Below, piece by piece: positions 53,268-62,730 of a DNA stretch of 64,000 nucleotides. The translations under genes were made by a program, and so were the position numbers. Each line of letters begins with the position of its first letter. Position 1 is the stretch's first letter. This DNA comes from JAWSVE01 sp050633885. GTDB lineage: Bacteria > Pseudomonadota > Gammaproteobacteria > Pseudomonadales > Cellvibrionaceae. The stretch lies in the NCBI GenBank assembly GCA_050633885.1, contig JBOEHK010000004.1, positions 62,001 through 126,000 of the forward strand, written 5' to 3'. The notes under the pieces were generated by a model that did no database searches, had not been told where the DNA came from, and saw only the letters and a list, made by a program, of their open reading frames with translations.

Positions 53268-55298
53268 ATGATTAACAATAAAATGATGATATTTGCTGGA
53301 GTGATAGTCTTAATGTCCAATGTTTTTGCAGAGGATTCAAACCAGGATCTAAAAGCCGAGCACTTTCAAGTGAAGTGGAAAACAGATTCCACGATTCCAA
53401 CTGCGAATGTGTATTCCAATGATCCTTCAAAGATTAAATACAACCGAAGTCGCTCTAATAGCCTTGCCTATCAAGTTGAAGTCAGAGGGCGCTGCCCTAA
53501 TTTAACTGCAAAACTAACAGCATTTCGATTGCGAATCGATAATAAAACCATTTTAGATATTCCCGTCTCTGGAAATAATCGAAGCTTGACTGGTAACACA
53601 GGTAAAGATTGGGTGGTGAAAAATATTAATGTCGGACTGCCGAATGATTTTAATCCTGCAATCCAAGCTTGCCAGTCATTAGCGATACAAAAGTTACAAA
53701 CACAAAGCCATGATCAAGTATTCAACGAAAATTTTTCCACGAATGCCTTTGGTTCTGGGATTGATGTTCAGGCCTGGTATCACTGCGAGGGCGGCGCACG
53801 TTTTAACGATGTTTTTTATGACACTACAGAGCTGCCTTTAAAAGCGTTGTGCGAGGCTACAGGCTATGAGTCAAAATTATTTATGACAGATTCGACTTTA
53901 AATTTACAACCGATTACTGGGCAAGATGGGACTTGTAAATTAAAAATTAATGGGCAATTTCAAACCAGTTATGAATTATATTCTCTAAGAACCAATCAAT
54001 CGACAGTCGATTTAAAATACCGATTTAAATACAAAGGCAGCAATGGAGCCGTAGCTTATAGTCAATGGTGGAATAAAACAGCCAATCCAATTAATGGTGG
54101 ATCATTTGTATTTAATTATACCGACAGACTACCGGCAAGCATTAACGGCGGCAGCATAGTACTGGAAGTAGAAGCCAGTAACGAATTATACAGCAGCAGT
54201 CCTAAGTCATTTAAAATCGATTGTGAAAATGCAATGCCGTTGCAAACCACAGGAACTCTAGACTTGAATTTAACTGTGTTGGCAGATAGAAGTGATACAG
54301 TATTTATTGGCGGACAAAATTGCCCAACACATGCTTTTGTAACGGGAAAAATAGACGCTGGCTATCCTATCAATGGAAAGATGATAATTATTGGTTCAAC
54401 ACTTGCTGACCTTTATCCCCAATCGATTAGTCTTTCTCAAGGAGATCAGGCAACTCAACAAAAAAGAGTGAAATTAAATTGGCCTTCTGCAGGAACAACC
54501 TTATCTTTAAATGGAGGCACACCCTCGAATACGTTGAAAAAGCAAACTGTAAATTATGGTTTGCGAATCACCAATTCAAATAATACCGTTGTTAAAACAT
54601 TAGCTAAAAAACCTTTTGTTATCAATTGTGAACATCCCAGTGTAAATCCATCGTTAATTGGTTCAAGTACATTATCAATGACACCAGATCACACCGGTGG
54701 AGGAGGAGCCCCAACATCAATTTCAAATAATTCAACGACTACGCAAAACAATAGCAGTGCTCAACCTGTACAAGAAGCAGGTTTGCGATCCGATGGTGAA
54801 CTTGTTCAGGCGACTCGATTACCGCAACGGCCGTCACGATTAAATGTTCAGCCGCAAAATAATAATTCTTCAAATGCAACACCTCCTGTTCCATCCGCAC
54901 CAATCCCTTATCCTATAACAAGTGTCGGTAACAGCCGCCAAAAACAGAGCGCGACCATACCGTTACAAGAGGCTACTGTTGGCAGTATTCGTACTGAACA
55001 ACTTAATAATGGCGTAGCCGGCTCACATGATCGAATGGCAAATGAAGAATCAAGCCATCAAACCAATATGCAACCGCAACGGTTGAGTGTGCCCATCAAT
55101 TCAAAACCTACGTTATATAAAGGAAAAGTTGGAGATTCTTGCCGTGTTGGATCGTTTCCAAAGAATACTGTCGTCATAATAATGAACCAGCAAAAGTTAG
55201 TTGAATGTAATCAAAATGTTGTGAGAGAAGTGCGAGGTCGACAGCCTAAAATACTTTGGAAAAATGGCGACCCTGTTTATCAATTAATTGGACGATAA
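53268..55298 (+). CDS. Large secreted multidomain protein, unknown function
   Basis: A 676-residue protein with a signal peptide (residues 1-22, ending NVFA). The mature part seems to hold three beta-sandwich-like domains. The second (about 205-325) and third (about 330-465) end in matching SFKIDCE and PFVINCE, each with a conserved Cys, and look like internal repeats. A low-complexity linker rich in Ser, Asn, Gln and Pro (about 470-610) precedes a C-terminal Cys-containing domain (GKVGDSCRVGSFPKN, LVECNQNVV). I recognise no named family. It probably acts outside the cytoplasm in adhesion, binding or surface structure. The second secreted gene starts 128 bp downstream. Confidence 0.7.
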   Translation: MINNKMMIFAGVIVLMSNVFAEDSNQDLKAEHFQVKWKTDSTIPTANVYSNDPSKIKYNRSRSNSLAYQVEVRGRCPNLTAKLTAFRLRIDNKTILDIPVSGNNRSLTGNTGKDWVVKNINVGLPNDFNPAIQACQSLAIQKLQTQSHDQVFNENFSTNAFGSGIDVQAWYHCEGGARFNDVFYDTTELPLKALCEATGYESKLFMTDSTLNLQPITGQDGTCKLKINGQFQTSYELYSLRTNQSTVDLKYRFKYKGSNGAVAYSQWWNKTANPINGGSFVFNYTDRLPASINGGSIVLEVEASNELYSSSPKSFKIDCENAMPLQTTGTLDLNLTVLADRSDTVFIGGQNCPTHAFVTGKIDAGYPINGKMIIIGSTLADLYPQSISLSQGDQATQQKRVKLNWPSAGTTLSLNGGTPSNTLKKQTVNYGLRITNSNNTVVKTLAKKPFVINCEHPSVNPSLIGSSTLSMTPDHTGGGGAPTSISNNSTTTQNNSSAQPVQEAGLRSDGELVQATRLPQRPSRLNVQPQNNNSSNATPPVPSAPIPYPITSVGNSRQKQSATIPLQEATVGSIRTEQLNNGVAGSHDRMANEESSHQTNMQPQRLSVPINSKPTLYKGKVGDSCRVGSFPKNTVVIIMNQQKLVECNQNVVREVRGRQPKILWKNGDPVYQLIGR

Positions 55299-55426
55299 AT
55301 AGTTGTTAATGACGTGAACCCCATAAGGATTTCTTGCGACTAATTTTTGAAACAAATTGCTATGAAATTAATAATTTTGAAACCAATATCATCAATTTTT
55401 TCATAATATTTATAGAGGATAATTCA

Positions 55427-55933
55427 ATGATTAAACTAAACATTTTATTAAACATGACAGGGTTAGTTATAGCTTCTTTTGCCAGTATGCAGCTCCACGC
55501 TGGGGATTCTATTTCAATACAGTGTGGCAATGGAAAAACAGTTAAATTAGAAAAATCGAATTATAAGCGTGGCAGCGATGCGATGATTTGTACTCGAGCT
55601 GGATATCCTACTCCTATGAAGAACGCTAAGAAGGGAAGCACAGGTGTAACGAAGCTAGGAGCCCCAAAAGATAGTGGAGCAAAGCAAGGTTTGTTATTAC
55701 CTGCAGTGCAAGCGGCAAGAGAGGCGGGAGCTCCTGCGCAAGTGAAACCGATAAACAGTACATTAGGAACAGCAAACACCACTCAAACCGCTGATACAAC
55801 GTGTACAGGCACCGTTTCTTGTAACGACATGATTGCAACGTGTGCAGCTTTAGGAGGGAATGTAACGCCGACTAGTTATGACCCTGATAGTGGTGCTCCA
55901 AATGGGGCGACTTGTTTTCCAGCTGGAAAATAA
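55427..55933 (+). CDS. Small secreted protein with cysteine-rich C-terminus, unknown function
   Basis: The ATG at 55427 (GAGGA upstream) gives 168 residues and a proper signal peptide (MIKLNILLNMTGLVIASFAS, cut near LHAG). An ORF start at 55334 would put 31 residues before it. The mature protein has a short N-terminal region with Cys (SIQCGNGKTVKL, AMICTRAG), an Ala/Pro/Thr-rich linker, and a C-terminal block with SCNDMIATCAALGG and GATCFP. That block resembles the central part of the secreted protein at 11945-12361. It is probably co-transcribed with the 676-residue protein. I recognise no family. Confidence 0.68.
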   Translation: MIKLNILLNMTGLVIASFASMQLHAGDSISIQCGNGKTVKLEKSNYKRGSDAMICTRAGYPTPMKNAKKGSTGVTKLGAPKDSGAKQGLLLPAVQAAREAGAPAQVKPINSTLGTANTTQTADTTCTGTVSCNDMIATCAALGGNVTPTSYDPDSGAPNGATCFPAGK

Positions 55934-55964
55934 CTGCATGCTAAAACATATTTTTTTAGGATAG

Positions 55965-55982
55965 GTTTACATGGATGTAAAC
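55965..55982. promoter_or_regulatory. 18-bp palindrome downstream of the secreted-protein gene
   Basis: GTTTACAT and ATGTAAAC around GG, a perfect 8-bp inverted repeat. There is no T run after it. It may be an operator or part of a transcript end; its role is open. Confidence 0.4.
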
Positions 55983-56132
55983 AATACTCGTATTTACTAG
56001 AGCTTAACGTTTCTCCGTAAGAGAGCCGCCAAGTTTATAATGATGAGTTTTGTCTGACGCTTTAGCCGAGATGTTGAATAGCCAATATTGAGCCAATGGC
56101 GGTTCATCCTAAAATCTTCTACCTAAAATATT

Positions 56133-56411
56133 CTAAGAGTATGTTTCAATATCGGCGTCAAGTGGACGAGTATTCTTTTCTGAAGGGGGAGTCGAACTGG
56201 TTTGCGTGTTAGCAGCTCGTATATTAGTAGCATGTAAACCCTTATCCCCCTCGATAACATCAAAAGAGACAACTTGTCCCGCTTTGAGTGTTTTATAGCC
56301 ATTCATATCAATTGAGGAGTAATGAGCGAATAAATCGACATCTTCTGAGTCAGGTAGAATAAAGCCGTACCCCTTTGCATTATTAAACCATTTAACTGTA
56401 CCAGTTGGCAT
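56133..56411 (-). CDS. cspD: Cold-shock domain protein CspD
   Basis: The family start MPTGTVKWFNNAKGYGFI points to the ATG at 56411, with AGGGA seven bases upstream, giving 92 residues. An ORF extending to 56633 is a shadow. RNP motif KGYGFI and DLFAHYSSI (RNP2-like) bind single-stranded nucleic acid. Length and the neighbour clpS-clpA match CspD, which inhibits replication in E. coli. The Ser/Thr/Pro-rich C-terminal tail (TSSTPPSEKNT) is longer than in E. coli (74 residues). It diverges from clpS. Confidence 0.93.
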   Translation of the reverse strand: MPTGTVKWFNNAKGYGFILPDSEDVDLFAHYSSIDMNGYKTLKAGQVVSFDVIEGDKGLHATNIRAANTQTSSTPPSEKNTRPLDADIETYS

Positions 56412-56752
56412 GTGCTGATCCCTGTTTTTTTGGATTAGGTGCTTAAGGTTGAGTGTCTGAGTCTCTAGAGCGTTGGTATTAATCAGATCGAGTTTTGTTT
56501 TAATTATTCTGTCATTATCAAAATCTTCAGTGCTTATATATTTTATTGTTTCAAGGTGACAAATCTTTAATAACAAGAAGCAACTAAAATTAAATAATGA
56601 AAAGCTATTCCGAATAGCTATATCATTATTCACCTTTTAGCGAACCAAGCATGCGATGTCAAGCACTTCATTCTCCGTTTTTTCCAATTTTAACGCCTTT
56701 TATCTGTTATTATTCGGAACTAATTATTCACAAAAAAATGTAATGAATATCG
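56412..56752. other. Divergent intergenic region between cspD and clpS
   Basis: Has an 8-bp palindrome at 56603-56619 (AGCTATTC, C, GAATAGCT) and an extended -10-like TGTTATTAT near 56705-56713 on the clpS side. No ORF was supported. Confidence 0.5.
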
Positions 56753-57133
56753 ATGAGTAAACTGCGAAAACTTGAACTAAGATTAAATAAAGACCCCGAA
56801 CGAGGTCTTCCTGGATTTGAAGATGATGGTGATATTGCCGTTCAGGAAGAAAAGCCTCGACTTAAACGGCCACCGATGTACAAAGTCATTATGTTGAATG
56901 ATGATTACACACCGATGGAGTTTGTTGTTGAAGTATTAGAAACTTTTTTTGCATTAGGAAGAGAACAAGCAACAAAAGTTATGCTCCAAGTGCACACAGA
57001 GGGAAAAGCTGTTTGCGGGGTGTTTACTAGGGACATTGCTGAAACAAAAGCTGCACAAGTCAATCAGTATGCTAGGGAAAATCAGCATCCTTTATTGTGT
57101 GAGATTGAAGCATCTGAAGATGATGACAGTTAA
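56753..57133 (+). CDS. clpS: ClpS, ATP-dependent Clp protease adaptor
   Basis: A 126-residue adaptor. A flexible acidic N-terminal stretch (to about residue 40) is followed by the conserved core PPMYKVIMLNDDYTPMEFVV and TEGKAVCGVFTRDIAETKA. ClpS binds N-degron substrates with bulky or basic N-termini and hands them to ClpAP. The N-terminus is longer than in E. coli (106). There is little ribosome-binding signal before the ATG. It is transcribed with clpA 59 bp downstream, and the matching N-degron transferases bpt and aat lie nearby. Confidence 0.96.
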   Translation: MSKLRKLELRLNKDPERGLPGFEDDGDIAVQEEKPRLKRPPMYKVIMLNDDYTPMEFVVEVLETFFALGREQATKVMLQVHTEGKAVCGVFTRDIAETKAAQVNQYARENQHPLLCEIEASEDDDS

Positions 57134-57192
57134 AGTTTATGTGTTATAGCAATGATGGCCGGTAATTCGAGTAATAAATTAGAGGTAGTGAC

Positions 57193-59490
57193 ATGTTAAG
57201 CAAGGATTTAGAAGTTACCTTAAATCATGCGTTTAAAGGGGCACGCTCTAAACGTCATGAATTTATGACGGTAGAGCACCTGTTGCTAGCACTCATTGAC
57301 AACGAATCTGCGGCACATGTGTTAAGAGCTTGTGGTGCTGATCTTTCCAATTTACGAACAGACTTAGTTGAGTTTGTTGATTCTACAACGCCTTTAATTC
57401 CTGAAAACGATACAGAAAGAGAAACGCAACCGACATTAGGTTTTCAGCGTGTGTTACAACGTGCCGTTTTTCACGTTCAATCATCAGGAAAAAATGAAGT
57501 CACTGGCGCCAACGTTTTAGTTGCTATTTTTAGCGAGCAAGAAAGCCAAGCAGTTTTTTATTTAAAGCAACAAAGTATTGCGCGAATTGATGTTGTTAAT
57601 TTTATTACACATGGTATTTCTAAAGTGGCGGGACATTCTTCTGACGGATCTGATTCGGGTTCTCATGAGCAAAACGAAGATGAAGGGTTGCAAGCAGGTG
57701 AGGGCGCTGCGCCAAACCCTTTGGAATCTTACGCAACAAATTTAAACGAAGAGGCTATGAATGGTCGCGTTGATCCGTTAGTGGGACGTGAGCATGAAGT
57801 CGAACGCGTTTGCCAAATTTTATCTCGTCGAAGAAAAAATAATCCTTTGTTAGTTGGCGAAGCGGGTGTGGGAAAAACTGCAATAGCTGAAGGTTTGGCA
57901 AAAAGAATTGTGGATGGTGATGTACCTGAAGTTCTAACAACCAGCGTTGTTTACTCTTTAGATTTAGGCTCATTATTGGCTGGGACAAAATATCGCGGTG
58001 ATTTTGAAAAACGTTTTAAAGGTTTGCTGGCTCAACTGAAAAAAGAAGAAAATTCAATTTTATTCATTGATGAAATTCATACGATCATTGGAGCGGGTGC
58101 TGCTTCTGGTGGAGTGATGGATGCGTCGAATTTATTAAAGCCACTGCTAACATCGGGTGAGCTTCGCTGTATGGGTTCAACAACTTTTCAAGAGTTCCGC
58201 GGCGTGTTTGAAAAAGATCGCGCTTTGTCGAGACGCTTCCAAAAAGTTGATGTTAATGAGCCAAGTGCAGATGAAGCTTATCAAATATTAAAAGGGCTTA
58301 AATCTCGATTTGAAGCACATCATAATTTACGTTACAGCGATGCGGCTTTAAGAGCTGCAGCTGATTTGTCGTCTAAGTATATTAACGATCGCTATCTTCC
58401 CGATAAAGCCATAGATGTTATTGATGAAGCGGGTGCTTATCAGCAATTACAAGCGAAAAGTAAACGTAAGAAATTATTAGGTGTTGGTGATGTAGAAAAT
58501 ATTATTGCTAAGATTGCTGGTATCCCGCCTAAAAATGTTTCTACATCTGACAAAGAGCTATTGCAAAAACTTGATTCGACATTGAAGATGACAGTCTTTG
58601 GTCAAGACAAAGCGATCGATGTATTAGCGACGGCAATTAAATTATCGCGTGCAGGCTTGGGGGCAGAACAAAAACCTATTGGTTCTTTTTTGTTTGCCGG
58701 GCCTACGGGTGTTGGTAAAACAGAACTTTGTAAACAACTTGCATCCGCGATGGGTGTCGAATCGATTCGGTTTGATATGTCTGAATACATGGAGCGCCAC
58801 ACAGTTTCACGTTTAATTGGTGCGCCTCCTGGTTATGTTGGTTTTGATCAAGGCGGTTTGCTGACTGAAGCCGTTACAAAAAATCCGCATTGCGTGGTTA
58901 TTCTTGATGAAATTGAAAAAGCGCATCCTGAAGTTTTCAATTTATTGCTTCAGGTAATGGATCATGGAACCTTAACCGATAATAATGGACGTAAAGCTGA
59001 TTTCAGAAATGTTGTACTCATTATGACAACCAATGCTGGTGCAGAAATAGTGAGTCGCCGTTCAATTGGATTTACCGAGCAAGATCATTCAACGGATGGG
59101 ATGGAAGCGATTAACAGATTGTTTACTCCGGAATTTAGAAACCGTTTAGACGCGATTATTCAATTTAGTGGGCTTTCTCAAGAAGTTATTAAAACGGTTG
59201 TTGATAAATTCTTGGTTGAGTTGCAAGCGCAGCTAGACGATAAGCATGTTCAGATTGAAGTTGATGCAGCCGCTCGTGAATGGCTCGCTGAAAAAGGATA
59301 CGACGAAAATATGGGTGCTAGGCCTATGGCCCGAACGATTCAAGAAAATTTGAAAAAGCCTTTAGCTGAGGCTGTTTTGTTCGGTGATCTATCTGAGAAT
59401 GGCGGCGAAGTACTGGTAACTGTTAAGAATGGAGAGCTTTATTTAGATGTTAAAGCAGGGCAGAAAAAAGCGGCCAAGGCCAAAGCTTAA
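57193..59490 (+). CDS. clpA: ClpA, ATP-dependent Clp protease ATPase subunit
   Basis: A 765-residue AAA+ unfoldase. An N-domain (1-140) receives ClpS. The first AAA module has Walker A GEAGVGKTAIAEG and Walker B ILFIDEIHTIIG; the second has GPTGVGKTELCKQ and VILDEIEKAH. The Gly-rich linker between N-domain and ATPase (SSDGSDSGSHEQN) is acidic. It unfolds substrates for ClpP. A good ribosome-binding site (AGAGG) precedes the ATG at 57193. The start and length match E. coli (758). Confidence 0.97.
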   Translation: MLSKDLEVTLNHAFKGARSKRHEFMTVEHLLLALIDNESAAHVLRACGADLSNLRTDLVEFVDSTTPLIPENDTERETQPTLGFQRVLQRAVFHVQSSGKNEVTGANVLVAIFSEQESQAVFYLKQQSIARIDVVNFITHGISKVAGHSSDGSDSGSHEQNEDEGLQAGEGAAPNPLESYATNLNEEAMNGRVDPLVGREHEVERVCQILSRRRKNNPLLVGEAGVGKTAIAEGLAKRIVDGDVPEVLTTSVVYSLDLGSLLAGTKYRGDFEKRFKGLLAQLKKEENSILFIDEIHTIIGAGAASGGVMDASNLLKPLLTSGELRCMGSTTFQEFRGVFEKDRALSRRFQKVDVNEPSADEAYQILKGLKSRFEAHHNLRYSDAALRAAADLSSKYINDRYLPDKAIDVIDEAGAYQQLQAKSKRKKLLGVGDVENIIAKIAGIPPKNVSTSDKELLQKLDSTLKMTVFGQDKAIDVLATAIKLSRAGLGAEQKPIGSFLFAGPTGVGKTELCKQLASAMGVESIRFDMSEYMERHTVSRLIGAPPGYVGFDQGGLLTEAVTKNPHCVVILDEIEKAHPEVFNLLLQVMDHGTLTDNNGRKADFRNVVLIMTTNAGAEIVSRRSIGFTEQDHSTDGMEAINRLFTPEFRNRLDAIIQFSGLSQEVIKTVVDKFLVELQAQLDDKHVQIEVDAAAREWLAEKGYDENMGARPMARTIQENLKKPLAEAVLFGDLSENGGEVLVTVKNGELYLDVKAGQKKAAKAKA

Positions 59491-59629
59491 ATTTTTAGCC
59501 ATAGCAGTTTTAGGTATAGTAATTTTAGACATCGTAAATTTTAGTCATACCGAATAACAGATTGTTTAGTCAGCTAGATAAATTGCTTTTCTGCATCAGA
59601 ACAGAAGCATTTTACTGTTCTACAAAAGC

Positions 59630-59663
59630 AAAAAGCGTGGCCGGTTACGGGCACGCTTTTTTT
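59630..59663. terminator. Bidirectional terminator between clpA and infA
   Basis: AAAAAGCGTG pairs with CACGCTTTTT around a 12-nt loop, flanked by A and T runs. It separates the convergent clpA and infA. Confidence 0.88.
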
Positions 59664-59692
59664 GTGTTTGGATACTTGTGAATCGTATATGA

Positions 59693-59911
59693 CTATCGAG
59701 CTCGATAAGTAATACGACCTTTTGACAAGTCATAAGGCGTCATTTCAACTTTTACCTTATCGCCGGTTAAAATTCGGATGTAGTTTTTGCGCATTTTGCC
59801 TGAGATATGGGCAATCACGACATGATCGTTTTCAAGCTTAACCCGAAAGGTAGTGTTTGGAAGTGTTTCAATAACTTCGCCTTCCAGTTCTATTTGATCT
59901 TCTTTAGACAT
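59693..59911 (-). CDS. infA: Translation initiation factor IF-1
   Basis: The family start MSKEDQIELEGEV marks the ATG at 59911, for 72 residues. An ORF from 59944 is longer by 11 non-conserved residues. The OB-fold has NTTFRVKLENDHVV, HISGKMRKNYIRIL and GDKVKVEMTPYDLSKGRI, all near-invariant. IF-1 binds the 30S A site. Its position between clpA and bpt/aat is conserved in gammaproteobacteria. Confidence 0.98.
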   Translation of the reverse strand: MSKEDQIELEGEVIETLPNTTFRVKLENDHVVIAHISGKMRKNYIRILTGDKVKVEMTPYDLSKGRITYRAR

Positions 59912-60201
59912 AAAACAGCAAATCTCCAATGATTTTTTACTCAAAACGAAAAACGTAATAGCCTGTCTATAGCGCTTTATATAGGGTGGTTTTGAGAAGC
60001 GGTGAATTGTGCACTAATTGACAGAGACTTCCAAGACAAATGCCCGTAAAACACCAATAAATGGCCCCCTGAAGCGTGTTCGGATGTTTTTATCTGTTTT
60101 GTGGGCTAGATTTGTCAGAGTAGTTGCCGAATTTGGGTGTGGTGTGAGTCTGTTAAAGCGCTGAGCTTAGAACGCTGGACCTGGTATTAGAGTAACTAGT
60201 A

Positions 60202-60909
60202 TTAGAGTAATAAGCGCCAACGCTTTTCGATGAGAAGTTCCAGCGGCCTATATTCTGATTTATAAGACATTTTTTGCGACTCTTTAATCCAATATCCGAG
60301 ATATAAATACTTTAGGCTAAACGTTTGTGCCTGTTGAATTTGGCTCAGAATACCAAAAACACCTAAGCTTCGTTTTGGGTATTCTGGGTCAAAGTAGGTG
60401 TAAACGGCTGAGAGCCCGTCATTTAATAGGTCGCAAACCATCACGCCTACTAGCTTTTTGTGAAGTCGCATCTCAAAAAAACGCGTAAGTCCCCACTCAG
60501 ACGTGAGAAAACCTGAAAACTGTTCGCGTGAAGGGGGATACATATCGCCATCTTTGTGTCTTGTAGTGATATAGCGCTCGTAAAGCTCATAATGCTCATC
60601 GGAACTAGCTGAGTCGACCTCTTGTATATCAATATCCTGATTGATCCTTGCACACCTTTTTTGCCTTCTATTGGGAAGAAAGAGATCCACAGGAATTCTG
60701 ACTGGAACACAGGCGTTACAGTTTTCGCAGTTTGGGCGATAAACATGCGAGCCGCTTCGCCTAAACCCCAATGTTGAAAGATGCTGATAGAGTTCTTTGT
60801 CGATAACCTCCTCAGGGTCAATAAAAACCGTTGTAGCTTCTTGTTCTGGCAGATAACTACATTCATGAGGATGAGTAGCAAATAGTTTTATCTGAGAAAG
60901 AGCCGTCAA
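60202..60909 (-). CDS. bpt: Aspartate/glutamate leucyltransferase (Bpt-type arginyl-transferase family)
   Basis: A 235-residue enzyme of the ATE/Bpt family. The N-terminal Cys-rich region has CENCNACVP (about 61-69), RRSGSHVYRPNC precedes it, and the second half has LVGVMVCDLLNDGLSAVYTY. Bpt transfers leucine from Leu-tRNA to proteins with N-terminal Asp or Glu, making ClpS substrates. It starts 11 bp after aat on the same strand, which puts both N-degron transferases in one operon next to clpS-clpA. Confidence 0.95.
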   Translation of the reverse strand: MTALSQIKLFATHPHECSYLPEQEATTVFIDPEEVIDKELYQHLSTLGFRRSGSHVYRPNCENCNACVPVRIPVDLFLPNRRQKRCARINQDIDIQEVDSASSDEHYELYERYITTRHKDGDMYPPSREQFSGFLTSEWGLTRFFEMRLHKKLVGVMVCDLLNDGLSAVYTYFDPEYPKRSLGVFGILSQIQQAQTFSLKYLYLGYWIKESQKMSYKSEYRPLELLIEKRWRLLL

Positions 60910-60920
60910 ATTATCACCTT

Positions 60921-61643
60921 TTACTCATCATTGTCGTCGTTTAGATTCCATTTTTTTAGATAGAAATTACTTTTGTTATCCTTTGTAACACATTGATCTA
61001 AAATAGATTTAAAATCTATTCTAGAAACCACTTCAGCTCCCATCGATTTTAGATGTGCAGTCTCCATTTGACAATCGATAACTTGATAGCCCCTGTTCGA
61101 CAAATAGTTGGATAGTGAGATTAACGCTATTTTAGAAGCATTACTCACGTCTGAAAACATCGACTCCCCAAAAAATGCGGCTCCGACAGCGACGCCATAA
61201 AGTCCTCCTACCAGCTTAGAATCTTTCCACACCTCGATTGAATGTGCATGGCCGAGATCGTGAAGGTTAGTATAAGCCTCAACCATTTCATTGATGATCC
61301 AGGTTCCATGCTGTCTTTCTCTTTTGATATTGCTGCAGGCGCAAATTACCTCTTTAAAGGCTAGATCAGCAGTCACTCGAAATTGCCCCTTGCGCAGTAT
61401 TTTAGCCATAGATTTGGAGATATGGATTTCATCTGGCGCTAAGATGAGCCGAGGGTCAGGACTCCACCATAATATCGGTTGGTTATCTTCATACCAAGGA
61501 AAGATGCCTCTGCAGTATGCCTCCACTAACCGTTGGGGCGACAAGTCACCTCCGGCCGCTAGAAGACCATTGGGATCTACGAATGCGTTTTCGATTGAAG
61601 GGAATTCAATTGAGTTATGATCGAGCCAGGGGAGTTGGGTCAT
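60921..61643 (-). CDS. aat: Leucyl/phenylalanyl-tRNA-protein transferase
   Basis: A 240-residue enzyme. FVDPNGLLAAGGDLSPQRLV at the N-terminus, RGIFPWYEDNQPILWWSPDP is the signature, and SIEVWKDSKLVGGLYGVAVG contains the substrate-binding loop. It adds Leu or Phe to N-terminal Lys or Arg, giving ClpS-recognised N-degrons. It precedes bpt with an 11-bp gap. The start at 61643 follows the usual aat start. Confidence 0.97.
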   Translation of the reverse strand: MTQLPWLDHNSIEFPSIENAFVDPNGLLAAGGDLSPQRLVEAYCRGIFPWYEDNQPILWWSPDPRLILAPDEIHISKSMAKILRKGQFRVTADLAFKEVICACSNIKRERQHGTWIINEMVEAYTNLHDLGHAHSIEVWKDSKLVGGLYGVAVGAAFFGESMFSDVSNASKIALISLSNYLSNRGYQVIDCQMETAHLKSMGAEVVSRIDFKSILDQCVTKDNKSNFYLKKWNLNDDNDE

Positions 61644-61782
61644 GATCTAGCTCGCAAGAAGAGGGCATACAGAAGCATGGAAAAGAGAAAAACTGGAAGA
61701 CGGCTCACACGGAATCATCAAGCATAGAGTCATCGAAGCAAACCGTCTTTTTTCATCTGGGGTGCTATTGGGTGCTGTCGTT

Positions 61783-62730
61783 TTACTGGTTGTCTAGATA
61801 TTTTTCAGCGTCAAGTGCAGCCATACAGCCGGCTCCAGCCGAAGTGATCGCTTGGCGGTAGATGTGATCAGCGACATCGCCCGCAGCGTAAACACCTTCT
61901 ATGCTAGTCGCGGTTGCATTTCCTTCAGTGCCGCTTTTGATTTTTATGTAGCCGCCATTCATGTCGAGCTGTCCCTCAAAAATACCTGTGTTAGGTTTGT
62001 GTCCAATAGCAACAAACACACCCTGTAGGTCATGATGAGAAACTTCTCCGGTTTTAGTGTGTTTGACGTTAATTCCGGTTACACCGGCATCATCGCCCAC
62101 AACTTCTTCAAGCGTGTGATCCCAGAGCATAGTGACGTTTCCGTTCTTTGCTTTCTCCAAAAGGCGATCTTGAAGAATTTTTTCTGAGCGTAGAGAATCT
62201 CGTCGATGAACAACAATCACTTCGCTGGCAATATTTGAAAGATATAACGCTTCTTCAACAGCCGTATTGCCGCCACCGATAACCGCGACTTTTTGGCCGC
62301 GATAAAAGAAACCGTCACATGTGGCACAAGCACTAACACCGCGACCCATAAATGCTTCTTCCGAAGGCAAACCTAAGTATTGAGCAGAAGCGCCAGTTGC
62401 AATGATGAGAGAATCACAGGTGTATGTGCTCGAGCCGTTTAAAGTGAAAGGGCGTTTGGATAAATCACAACTTTCGATGTGATCAAAAACAATCTCAGTA
62501 TCAAAGCGTTCAGCGTGTTCTTGCATTTGAACCATCAGGTCTGGGCCTTGGAGTTCAGAAATGCCTCCCGGCCAATTTTCAACTTCCGTAGTGGTTGTTA
62601 ACTGGCCGCCTTGCTGCATACCTGTGATGACGACAGGAGATAGATTCGCACGTGCCGCATAAATTGCCGCGGTATAACCGGCTGGTCCTGATCCTAAAAT
62701 AATGAGTTTGTGGTGAATTGCATCGCTCAT
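61783..62730 (-). CDS. trxB: Thioredoxin reductase
   Basis: A 315-residue flavoprotein. GSGPAGYTAAIYAARANL (FAD-binding, about 13-30), redox-active CATCDG (Cys135, Cys138), and VIGGGNTAVEEALYLSN (NADPH-binding) are all intact, with GVYAAGDVAD for the second FAD contact. It reduces thioredoxin using NADPH. It is divergent from ftsK, the common gammaproteobacterial order. Its transcript heads toward aat; no strong terminator was found in the 140-bp gap. Confidence 0.97.
   Translation of the reverse strand: MSDAIHHKLIILGSGPAGYTAAIYAARANLSPVVITGMQQGGQLTTTTEVENWPGGISELQGPDLMVQMQEHAERFDTEIVFDHIESCDLSKRPFTLNGSSTYTCDSLIIATGASAQYLGLPSEEAFMGRGVSACATCDGFFYRGQKVAVIGGGNTAVEEALYLSNIASEVIVVHRRDSLRSEKILQDRLLEKAKNGNVTMLWDHTLEEVVGDDAGVTGINVKHTKTGEVSHHDLQGVFVAIGHKPNTGIFEGQLDMNGGYIKIKSGTEGNATATSIEGVYAAGDVADHIYRQAITSAGAGCMAALDAEKYLDNQ

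Noticed and set aside
56412..56633. Long N-terminal extension of the CspD frame
   Set aside because: Non-conserved, and the cold-shock domain begins exactly at the ATG at 56411, which has its own ribosome-binding site.
60450..60881. Overlapping minus-strand frame within bpt
   Set aside because: Alternative frame of a certain gene, without start signals.
61698..61748. Terminator-like pair GACGG/CCGTC after trxB
   Set aside because: The loop is over 30 nt and only five to seven pairs form, so it is too weak to call.
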